Source: Actinomycetota bacterium (GTDB lineage Bacteria; Actinomycetota; Thermoleophilia; RBG-16-64-13). From it: DNA of 64,000 nucleotides. The stretch's first letter is position 1, and every line of letters begins with the position of its first letter. Shown one piece after another: positions 1-8,144 of the stretch. The position numbers were made by a program, and so were the translations under genes. Location of the stretch: the NCBI GenBank assembly GCA_012514635.1, contig JAAYZX010000006.1, positions 1-64,000 on the forward strand, read 5' to 3'. The notes beneath the pieces were generated by a model that was not told where the DNA came from, ran no database searches, and saw nothing but the letters and a program-made list of their open reading frames with translations.

Positions 1-300
1 CTGTAGCTCCCTCCCCACGATTCTCTCTAGATCCTGCACCTTGCCCTCAAGCCGGCCGGTAGCTCCAGCCCGATCGTCGATGGTGATGTGCGTCAACACT
101 CTGGGCGCCTTCTCACGCATGTATCGGTGACAGTCCATGATGACGGCCAGGACATCGGCTTCGTCGCCTTCAATGGTGGTTTGCATGGCTCCCACCTTGT
201 AGGGCAGGCCGGACGCTTCTATCAGTGGCACCATCCCCGCCACCAGCCCGCTCACGCTTTCTCCAACTCCTAAAGGGACCACGGAAAAGGCGGCCAACAT
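1..300 (-). CDS. MTH1187/UPF0045-family thiamine-binding protein (3' part runs off the window)
   Basis: Reverse-strand reading gives MLAAFSVVPLGVGESVSGLVAGMVPLIEASGLPYKVGAMQTTIEGDEADVLAVIMDCHRYMREKAPRVLTHITIDDR, typical of this family; no stop before the window edge. Confidence 0.75.
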   Translation of the reverse strand, partial: MLAAFSVVPLGVGESVSGLVAGMVPLIEASGLPYKVGAMQTTIEGDEADVLAVIMDCHRYMREKAPRVLTHITIDDRAGATGRLEGKVQDLERIVGRELQ

Positions 301-468
301 GACGGACCTCCAGTCTCGCGCCGTACAACGGGCGAAGATCGAGTACGCAATCACACGACCTACTACACGGCCAAGCCTATCCGATCGAGAGCAGATGCTC
401 AATGGGTAGGCAGGCCACAGGCGCTTGGAGCTAAACGGAAACTAAGCAGTCGACGACCGGCATCAGCC

Positions 469-496
469 TTGACAACCGCCGATCGCATGCTATACT
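469..496 (+). promoter_or_regulatory. sigma70-like promoter upstream of ORF 609-893
   Basis: TTGACA - 16 nt - TATACT, followed by an AT-rich leader. Confidence 0.6.
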
Positions 497-608
497 ACGG
501 CCATGTCAGTTGGTAGCCTAATTAATATAATATAAAACAATTATATAAGACTGTTTAATTTATTACTTAATACATCTTCAAGATCTTCAGAATAAGGAGG
601 CAGCTGAT

Positions 609-893
609 ATGACCCTATTGGACCGACTTCAGCAACTAGAAGAATTCAGCTTCTACCGCCACAACCTCTCTATGACGAGTCATCGCCTCGAAGGACGAAA
701 CGACGACGTAGAAATGATCACCCTCATGGTGGCCGCATGCATAAGCCCCAACCTCTTCCGCGAGTTGCTGGAGGCGGCCGGCTATTGGAGCGAGGGCGCG
801 ACGAATCAGAACGCCGTTATATCCGGATTCATGATGGGATTTGCCCTCGGGAGGTCGAGCGGCCCCAACAAAGAGATGCAACTGAGCGACTAA
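609..893 (+). CDS. hypothetical 94-aa protein
   Basis: ORF preceded by AAGGAGG Shine-Dalgarno and a promoter-like sequence; no recognised family. Confidence 0.6.
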   Translation: MTLLDRLQQLEEFSFYRHNLSMTSHRLEGRNDDVEMITLMVAACISPNLFRELLEAAGYWSEGATNQNAVISGFMMGFALGRSSGPNKEMQLSD

Positions 894-926
894 GCACCCA
901 CTCCCGAAATCAGGCGCCCTGTGTTG

Positions 927-1580
927 CTAGCCTCCCATCTTCATGTAAGCGGCGGCCGCATCCGCTCCACCTTGAGGGTCGGCTATCCATCTGCCGTCGG
1001 AAACGGCTCGGAACGGCATGTCCACATTGATTGATTCCGACACCAGGGGCGCCTCCCGCCATGCCCGGTCGAGAATGGCGATGATGGTCTCGTCTTCGGT
1101 GTCATCGGTGATCTGCCCACCGATCGTTTCGAACTGAGTCTCGAGCGACGAGGACATATCGATACCCCTGATGGCCACGGTCACCGTGGCGCTTTCTCCG
1201 TCTACTTCCTCACCAACGACACTGAACTCCACTTTTGAGAGCCCGGCCAGCATGGCCTCAGTGAGCTGAGTCTCCTGCTCGGCGGTGGGACCGACCCCCC
1301 ATACCTCCAGCAGAGCTTGATTAGTGGACCCAAAAACCCCTTCCTCCGTGAGCTCAGTGTCCGGATTGTATTCTCTGAGTCCGGACACGTCCCCCCGCAT
1401 TGCCTCCAAGTAGAGCAGGGCGACATCTCCGGGGGGCAGTTCTTTGGAGCCCTCCTCAGTCGTGCCGGATTCGGTGACGACCGGCAGGCTCGAACTGGGG
1501 TTGGCATCTCCACAACCAGTGACGGCAACCGCCAGAATCAAGGCAATCATGAGGATGAATAGTTTGGCGACTCTCTGCAC
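927..1580 (-). CDS. putative lipoprotein
   Basis: Lipobox-type leader VAKLFILMIALILAVAVTGCG; start assumed at GTG 1580. Confidence 0.6.
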   Translation of the reverse strand: MQRVAKLFILMIALILAVAVTGCGDANPSSSLPVVTESGTTEEGSKELPPGDVALLYLEAMRGDVSGLREYNPDTELTEEGVFGSTNQALLEVWGVGPTAEQETQLTEAMLAGLSKVEFSVVGEEVDGESATVTVAIRGIDMSSSLETQFETIGGQITDDTEDETIIAILDRAWREAPLVSESINVDMPFRAVSDGRWIADPQGGADAAAAYMKMGG

Positions 1581-1916
1581 TACTGCCTCCCAAATCGTTT
1601 GGCACCAATTTTCATATTTGATGTCAATTCTCCCACTTCGAGGGCCGTCACGTCCAGTGCGGTGTGGGTGCAAGATGTATTAGATAACTTTATGGGTGGC
1701 GAAAAGTCGGTGCTCACGCCCCGCGGATACGCTGGTGTGCAGAGTCACGTCACATCGGTTGGGTCCTTTCCCGACCTACACCCCCCGACATCATCCGGCG
1801 GAGTCGGCAAAGGCACCCCTTTGTACCGGTTGGTGGCGTGCGGCCTTTCGTTAACGGCACCCCAGAATCCCGTGACCGAAGACATGGCTTTGAGCTCGTC
1901 TAAGGTGTAAATGACG

Positions 1917-1940
1917 CTGCGGGCTCTTCAGAGCCCGCAG
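1917..1940. terminator. hairpin downstream of the 1958-2491 gene
   Basis: CTGCGGGCTC-TTCA-GAGCCCGCAG perfect stem. Confidence 0.55.
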
Positions 1941-1957
1941 TTCTGGTCCATCGTGTA

Positions 1958-2491
1958 TTACTGGAAGTCCAGTGAGATGATGTCGCTCACCCACGCCTTG
2001 CCCGTCTGACCCGGCATCACCGCGTTCAACTTGCCGTCGTCGCTGATGGAGATCATCGAATCTGCATCGAGTTCCGAGATATCCACTTGGCCCATGAAGC
2101 CATCAGTAGCGCCCATGACGAGCGTCGTAGCATCAGACTGAGCCCCGACCGCCTCCATGATGTCCTTGACCAGCACACCGGTGTACTCGGTCGGGCCCAT
2201 CTTGGGATGTTCGGCTGTGATGGTGGCGACGTTCATCGCCTTGAGATCGTCCACCGTGAGCGTTTTGGGATCGTCCACCTTGCCTTTGACGACCATCGTG
2301 CCGCTCGTCGCGGCAGGCGCCTCTACGGTGGTCTCGGTCGCCCCTTCAGTGGTGGTGGGAGCCACAGCGGTAGTGGTCGGAGCCGCTGTAGTGGTGGTCT
2401 CGCCGTCGCCGCAGCCGACGACCAGAGCAGCCAGACCGAGCACCATGAGACACGCGGTCAACATGAGTATCGTACGAAGTCGCAGTTTCAT
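1958..2491 (-). CDS. lipoprotein with Thr-rich linker and sulfite-oxidase/molybdopterin-binding-like domain
   Basis: Lipobox LAALVVGCG, TTTTAAPTTT linker, KGKVDDPKTLTVDDLKAM...YTGVLVKDIME pattern. Confidence 0.6.
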   Translation of the reverse strand: MKLRLRTILMLTACLMVLGLAALVVGCGDGETTTTAAPTTTAVAPTTTEGATETTVEAPAATSGTMVVKGKVDDPKTLTVDDLKAMNVATITAEHPKMGPTEYTGVLVKDIMEAVGAQSDATTLVMGATDGFMGQVDISELDADSMISISDDGKLNAVMPGQTGKAWVSDIISLDFQ

Positions 2492-2665
2492 TGCCCGTTT
2501 CTCTCTTTCATTGCGGTTGATTTGTGGTTGTCCTCCCGCCCCAGTCTCTGTCGACGACCTGATCAGACCAAAGCGTAGTACTAAACAGAGTATCACGCCG
2601 CCCGATCCGATGGAGGGCCGGGCGGACACAGAGCGGGTGACTCATCGCGGTGAGGGAGTCCCCTC

Positions 2666-2708
2666 TTGACCTGCACGAGATTGTGTGCGATATACTTGCA
2701 ACAGTATA
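2666..2708 (+). promoter_or_regulatory. putative promoter/operator of the 2.8-7.0 kb operon
   Basis: TTGACC -35-like, TATACT -10-like (19-nt spacer), and inverted repeat TATACT-TGCAAC-AGTATA overlapping the -10. Confidence 0.4.
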
Positions 2709-2794
2709 ACGCTCAGACGCGCGGACTCCTCGGTATGCCGCACCAATAACACCGGCGGCGGCTCGGTCCTGCGCAGCAACCGTCAGGAGAAACG

Positions 2795-3982
2795 ATGAAC
2801 ATGCACTTGAAACAATCCTGGAGACAACCCCGCAGACCGTGGCGCGTGCGCGTGGGTCTGCTGTACATCGTTTTACTATCACTAGTAGTCGGGCTGCTGG
2901 GAGGCTGCACTTCCGAGACCTCTCCCTCATCCACGGGCGCCTCCGCCCCATCGACTGAGGCGCCCGCCACCACCCAACCTCCTACTACCGAAGCGACAAC
3001 CAGGGTCCTGACCGACATGGCAGGCAGAGAAGTGGTGGTCCCGGCGAAAGTGGAAAGAGTCTTCTCGGCGATACCCATCGGTACGGTACTGCTTTATACA
3101 TTGGATCCCGCCATACTGTGTGCGAAGAACTTCGATCTTTCTGATATGGAGCGCTTGTACACGGTCGATTCATATCAAGCTCTACCCGTCATGGGAACTT
3201 ACATCGTGGGTGACACCACGAACATCGAAGAGTTGCTCGAATTAAAGCCGGATGTGGTCCTATATGCCGGATTCATCAACGACCAATGGAAGACTCAAGT
3301 CTACGCCGCACAGAAGAGACTGGGGATCCCGGTCGTGATGGTGGACAGCGCTCTAGATAAAACGCCTGAAACCTACACTTTGATAGGGGAGCTCATAGGC
3401 CAAGAGACCCGAGCCAAGGAACTGAGCGACTACTGCAAGAACACCATCGATGAAGCCAAGCAGATCTCTGCGACGATAGACTCCGCCAGAAGCATTTATT
3501 ACGCCGCCGGTGAGGTGCTGTCCACGTATGCCAAGGGTTCGATCCACTCGGAGTTGATCGACTTTGTCGGCGGCGACAACGTCGTCGTCGTCGAATCTAA
3601 GAGCCCTTTCGCACGAGTCACAGTCGTCTGGGAACAACTGCTCAACTGGAACCCGGACATGATTATCACCAACAGTCCGCACACGCGAGGCGGCGCGGCG
3701 AGCGATGTGCGCACTGAACTGTTGACCAACAGCAAGTATTCAGATATGACGGCCGTCCAGAACTCTGAGGTCTTCACCATCCCCTGCGCCCCATTCAACT
3801 GGTTTGGAGAGCCACCCTCGGTAGCACGGATACTGGGAATCAAGTGGCTGGGTTCATTGATGTATCCGGACAAATATGACTATGACATGGTCGCGGAGAC
3901 GAAGGCGTTCTATTCCAAGTTCTATCACTTAGAACTAACGGATGCTCAGTTCGACCAGATCACCGAGAACTCCTTACGATAA
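2795..3982 (+). CDS. ABC-type cobalamin/iron-siderophore-like substrate-binding lipoprotein (BtuF/FecB/TroA fold)
   Basis: Lipobox LLGGCTS, TDMAGREVVVPAKVERVFSAIP, NIEELLELKPDVVLY. Confidence 0.8.
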   Translation: MNMHLKQSWRQPRRPWRVRVGLLYIVLLSLVVGLLGGCTSETSPSSTGASAPSTEAPATTQPPTTEATTRVLTDMAGREVVVPAKVERVFSAIPIGTVLLYTLDPAILCAKNFDLSDMERLYTVDSYQALPVMGTYIVGDTTNIEELLELKPDVVLYAGFINDQWKTQVYAAQKRLGIPVVMVDSALDKTPETYTLIGELIGQETRAKELSDYCKNTIDEAKQISATIDSARSIYYAAGEVLSTYAKGSIHSELIDFVGGDNVVVVESKSPFARVTVVWEQLLNWNPDMIITNSPHTRGGAASDVRTELLTNSKYSDMTAVQNSEVFTIPCAPFNWFGEPPSVARILGIKWLGSLMYPDKYDYDMVAETKAFYSKFYHLELTDAQFDQITENSLR

Positions 3983-3987
3983 TCAAA

Positions 3988-4029
3988 CGGGTTCCGGAGT
4001 GTACGAGAAGCCCCACACTCCGGAACCCG
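3988..4029 (+). other. intercistronic hairpin
   Basis: CGGGTTCCGGAGTGT - 12 nt - ACACTCCGGAACCCG, 15-bp perfect stem, no U tract. Confidence 0.7.
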
Positions 4030-4057
4030 CAACACTCAGACGGAGAAAAATCGAATC

Positions 4058-5275
4058 ATGGATATTTCAGCCACAGACAGAATTGGTGAGCTTCTTCACC
4101 AACATCCCCAACTACTTGATGTCTTCCGCGCCAAGGGCTTCAAGGCGGAGACGACATCAGAACTGATCGACAGCCTGGGAGAGGACACGATGCTCAAGAC
4201 CGTCTTGAGCGTCAAAGGCATCGACCCCGCCCTGTTCCTAGTCATGCTCAACGAGCGTCTCGGCACCGATATGGCGCTGCAGCAAATCGCCTATGACTTC
4301 TACGATCCGGACGCACCGGTGAACCTGTTGGTTAAGACCGCCTGCCCCATCAACGCGCTATTCAAGGACCAACTATACGAGCGAGTAGCCCAGAATGAGG
4401 CGGATACCGGCAGACGCGTCAACACGTATCTGGTAGACGGATGCAATGCGCCGCACGCTTTCGATCGCTTCTGGGAGCCCGATACCATCGATGGCCTCCC
4501 GGACATCATCATGTCCATGTCCTTTGACGAGATGTACGACGGGCGTTTCGTAGAGAAATACGTCACCAAGGGGCATTTCGAGAACGTGCTGAGGCCCATC
4601 CGCAGCGGATACGAATACCTGGATTGCGAAGACGACGCCTATACCCTCATAGCGGCTTTGGCGCTGGTGATAGTGGTGGACGAAGCAAAACTCGGAGACC
4701 TGCCGCTACCAAGACGATGGGAAGACCTGCTCGACCCGATGTACAGGGACAAGATCGTAGGCTTCGGCAACAACGGCCGCATCTTCGAGTACTCGATGTA
4801 CTACTTCTTCAAAGAGTTCGGCCCCGAGGGCGTGAAAAAGATCGCCGAGAACACCAAGGGGATCTTCCACGCGGCCAAGATGACCAAGCTCGTGGGGACG
4901 AACAACCGGGACGCTGAAGCCATCTACATCATGCCGTTGACCTTCGCAGAGATGTGCAGGAAGCAGAAGACCACCATCATCTATCCAGAAGACGGGGCAT
5001 GGATGATCCCGATGTCTTGTCTGGTGAAGAAAGAGAAGAAAGAAGAACTCGCGGGCATAATCGACTTCGTCGTCCACACATACGGGCAGATGTGCGCAGA
5101 CATGAGTGCCGTGGCCTTCAGCCCCAAGGCCGTCAACCGGGTCGGCCCGGAGATCAAGCTGAAATGGCTGGGGTGGGACCACATAAAAGGGACCGACATG
5201 TGGGGCCACGGCAAGGCCATCTGTGAGGATTTTCACGCCGTGTATGACAACAAGGCACCGGTGACCGAACCATGA
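4058..5275 (+). CDS. DUF1858/ScdA_N-like N-terminal domain fused to an ABC substrate-binding-protein fold, no signal peptide
   Basis: N-term DRIGELLHQHPQLLDVFRAKGF...GIDPALFLVMLNERL; C-terminal periplasmic-binding-like region; no hydrophobic leader. Confidence 0.65.
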   Translation: MDISATDRIGELLHQHPQLLDVFRAKGFKAETTSELIDSLGEDTMLKTVLSVKGIDPALFLVMLNERLGTDMALQQIAYDFYDPDAPVNLLVKTACPINALFKDQLYERVAQNEADTGRRVNTYLVDGCNAPHAFDRFWEPDTIDGLPDIIMSMSFDEMYDGRFVEKYVTKGHFENVLRPIRSGYEYLDCEDDAYTLIAALALVIVVDEAKLGDLPLPRRWEDLLDPMYRDKIVGFGNNGRIFEYSMYYFFKEFGPEGVKKIAENTKGIFHAAKMTKLVGTNNRDAEAIYIMPLTFAEMCRKQKTTIIYPEDGAWMIPMSCLVKKEKKEELAGIIDFVVHTYGQMCADMSAVAFSPKAVNRVGPEIKLKWLGWDHIKGTDMWGHGKAICEDFHAVYDNKAPVTEP

Positions 5276-5964
5276 GACCTCTCAGGCTGGTCACCGTGAC
5301 GGGCCCACCCTCAGCCGGCAAGACTTCCGTGATCATGAGAACCGTCGAGCACCTCAGAGACGACGGGCTCGAGATCGGCGTTGTGAAGTTCGATTGTCTC
5401 TCGACTCGCGACGATGCCCTATACGAGAAGCTCGGGATCAAGGTCCGCGTAGGGCTTTCGGGCAATCTGTGCCCCGACCACTACTACATGAGCAACATCG
5501 AGGACTGTGTACAGTGGGGGCGTAGAGAAGGGCTTGAGGTGTTGCTGATCGAGAGCGCCGGCCTGTGCAACCGATGCGCACCCCATGTGAAAGGTGTTCT
5601 TTCCGTCTGTGTGATCGACTGCCTATCTGGGGTCTTCACGCCTAAGAAGATCGGCCCGATGCTCAAGATGGCGGACATAGTGGCCATAACGAAAGGCGAC
5701 ATAGTCTCGCAGGCCGAGCGGGAGGTCTTCGTCTTTCAAGTCCAGCAGACCAACCCGCGCGCTTCGATATTCCTCATCAACGGCATCACCGGCCAGGGAG
5801 CCTATGATCTGAGCGCCTTCGTACGGGAAGCAGCAGAGGTCCACAGTCTGGTGGACGGACGACTGAGATTCACGATGCCGGCTGCGGTCTGCTCCTATTG
5901 CACCGGTGAGACCAGGATAGGGACGGACTATCAGGTGGGCAACATCAAAAAGATGCGGATCTAG
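5272..5964 (+). CDS. HypB/UreG-type (SIMIBI) GTPase, putative metallochaperone
   Basis: Walker A GPPSAGKTS; LCPDHYY, CNRCAPH and CSYC motifs; overlaps the previous gene by ATGA. Confidence 0.75.
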   Translation: MRPLRLVTVTGPPSAGKTSVIMRTVEHLRDDGLEIGVVKFDCLSTRDDALYEKLGIKVRVGLSGNLCPDHYYMSNIEDCVQWGRREGLEVLLIESAGLCNRCAPHVKGVLSVCVIDCLSGVFTPKKIGPMLKMADIVAITKGDIVSQAEREVFVFQVQQTNPRASIFLINGITGQGAYDLSAFVREAAEVHSLVDGRLRFTMPAAVCSYCTGETRIGTDYQVGNIKKMRI

Positions 5965-5982
5965 GGTCTGAAGGAAGGTAGC

Positions 5983-7005
5983 GTGGTCAACGATCTGGCT
6001 GCAGTTCGCATCAACGAACTGCTCGACAAATACTCATATGCCGGTGACTTCTTCGTCGCCAACGGCATCAACTTCTCGGACACCGACCAGACGATAGAGG
6101 CGTTGGTCTCTTCGCTGCGCGACGAAGAATTGGACGACATCGGACTCGACCAAGAGCGGATCATCAGCGACCTGGCCGACTTCCTTGAGCGGATGGAAAG
6201 ATTGAAGAGCGGCTCGGCTCCCGATGTGAGCTCCATCAGCATCCTTGGCGGCAGCGACAAAGCGGGAGAGCCCGAGTCGATCACCCTGGAGCTCAAGGTG
6301 GGAGAGGTCGTGGCCGTCGTGGGGCCGACAGGCTCCGGCAAGAGCAGGCTGTTGGCAGACATCGAGTGCCTGGCTCAACGGGATACACCCACGGGCAGGC
6401 AGATCCTCGTCAACGGCGCGGTGCCCGACAGAAGCAGAAGATTCGCCATCGAGAACAAACTGGTGGCGCAACTGTCACAGAACATGAACTTCGTGGTCGA
6501 CCTGTCGGTGGAAGAATTCGTAGGATTGCACGCCGAAAGCCGGATGCTGACCGATGTCGACGGAGCAATCGACGAGATCATCAGTTGCGCCAACGAATTG
6601 GCCGGAGAGGAATTCGCGCGATCGACGCCACTGACTCAGTTGAGTGGTGGCCAGTCCAGAGCGCTGATGATAGCCGACACGGCTCTCCTGAGCGTCTCGC
6701 CGATAGTCCTCATCGACGAGATAGAGAACGCCGGCATCGACAGAAGGAAGGCGGTCCAATTCCTGGTCAAGAAAGAGAAGTTGGTCCTGATATCAACCCA
6801 CGACCCCGTGCTTGCCTTGGCGGGCGACAAGAGGATAGTGATCAGGAATGGAGGTATCGGCGAGGTGATCGTTATGTCGGATGAAGAGAAGGCATTGATC
6901 GATGTCTTGGAGGACGTCGACAAGAGGATGGCAGACATCAGGAACCACATCAGGAAGGGTGGCATCGTAGAGAAGACGATGGTGGATTTCAGCAGCACTC
7001 GTTAG
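5983..7005 (+). CDS. ABC ATPase with DUF1858/ScdA_N-like N-terminal domain
   Basis: GTG start with SD; Walker A GPTGSGKS, signature LSGGQ, Walker B IVLIDEIENAG, H-loop STHD; N-term RINELLDKYSYAGDFFVANGINF. Confidence 0.8.
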   Translation: MVNDLAAVRINELLDKYSYAGDFFVANGINFSDTDQTIEALVSSLRDEELDDIGLDQERIISDLADFLERMERLKSGSAPDVSSISILGGSDKAGEPESITLELKVGEVVAVVGPTGSGKSRLLADIECLAQRDTPTGRQILVNGAVPDRSRRFAIENKLVAQLSQNMNFVVDLSVEEFVGLHAESRMLTDVDGAIDEIISCANELAGEEFARSTPLTQLSGGQSRALMIADTALLSVSPIVLIDEIENAGIDRRKAVQFLVKKEKLVLISTHDPVLALAGDKRIVIRNGGIGEVIVMSDEEKALIDVLEDVDKRMADIRNHIRKGGIVEKTMVDFSSTR

Positions 7006-7228
7006 ACGAATGCGTATTGTTGTGACACCGTCAGGTCGTCTTAACTGTGTCCGCTCAGGCCCGTACCTTTCGGGGGGCTGAAAGTGCACCAGTTGCGCGA
7101 GGGCCACCTCGCGCGCTTCGATCGCAGCCTCCTTTGGACCTCCACCGGGATCGACACCCGGCCTCCAGCCAACGGCAATCGCACCGGCTCCCGCTAGAGA
7201 GCGGCTGGATTGTTGCTGATTTGCTATT

Positions 7229-7328
7229 ACAAATCTATCTGTGATAGATTTGTATTGATTTCTTTGCAGAGTTGATTCAAATTGACTCTGTTGACAAAAG
7301 CATAGCGTAAATCTATCCCAGATAGATT
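7229..7328 (+). promoter_or_regulatory. AbiE operator region: two palindromes and a TTGACA element
   Basis: ACAAATCTATC-TGT-GATAGATTTGT (7229-7253) and AATCTATC-CCA-GATAGATT (7310-7328), just upstream of abiEi. Confidence 0.65.
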
Positions 7329-7340
7329 ATCGGAGAGGCA

Positions 7341-8144
7341 ATGGCAAGAGCCGACCTGACTACACGAGAGTTCCTCGAGCAATACGCGGTCTTCACAACA
7401 GCCGAGTTCCGTGCCGCGCTTGCTGCAGATGTGCCCTCCTCAACCGTGCTCAACCGGCTCCACCAGGCCCTCAAACGAGGCTACACTGAGAGGATTCGAC
7501 AGGGCGTATACGCGTCTCGTGTTGGAACATTCGCAAGATCGGTCCCCGATCCATTGATAGTCGCATCGAGACTCGCCACTGACTACGTCATCGCATACCA
7601 TACGGCGCTCGAAGCACATGGGATCGCGCACGCACCCTTCCGGCGCGTGACCATAGTGTCCACCCGCACTCCCTTCAGCTTAGAATACCGTGGCTACGAG
7701 TTCGTGGCCCGCCGCCCGCGAAAATCTCTCCTAGCCAATGATGCATGGAAGACCCTCGTCGTGCCGCTGCGAAGAGGCGACGAACTCGTGAACGTCACTT
7801 CTCGAGAACGCACTCTGGTCGATTGCCTTGCCAACTTGAAGTGGGCCGGCGGCATCGAGGAGGTGCTTCGGAGCGTCGGAAGCTTCCCATCGCTGAACGT
7901 AGAAAATCTGATCGCCTATGTCGATCTGCTCAATTCTCCAAGTATAGCCGCCAAGGTGGGGTGGGTGCTCTCTGCGGATCCCCAGCTCTGGAGACTGACA
8001 ACGGAGGACCTGGACGCGCTACGATCGCTACTCGGCAAAGGACCCTATTTCCTGGATACACGGGCCCAACCCTTGTTGTTGGTCAACGACTGGAGTCTCT
8101 ATATTCCTGCCGGTCTCGACCCTGTCGAGGAGCTGCGGAGGTGA
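7341..8144 (+). CDS. abiEi: AbiEi-family antitoxin (type IV TA)
   Basis: N-terminal wHTH, RQGVYAS...YHTALEAHGIAH motif, adjacent nucleotidyltransferase toxin. Confidence 0.8.
   Translation: MARADLTTREFLEQYAVFTTAEFRAALAADVPSSTVLNRLHQALKRGYTERIRQGVYASRVGTFARSVPDPLIVASRLATDYVIAYHTALEAHGIAHAPFRRVTIVSTRTPFSLEYRGYEFVARRPRKSLLANDAWKTLVVPLRRGDELVNVTSRERTLVDCLANLKWAGGIEEVLRSVGSFPSLNVENLIAYVDLLNSPSIAAKVGWVLSADPQLWRLTTEDLDALRSLLGKGPYFLDTRAQPLLLVNDWSLYIPAGLDPVEELRR

Noticed and set aside
7047-7228. Possible coding remnant (LKVHQLREGHLARFDRSLLWTSTGIDTRPP) before abiE
   Set aside because: Too short and no recognisable family; could be chance open frame in GC-rich DNA
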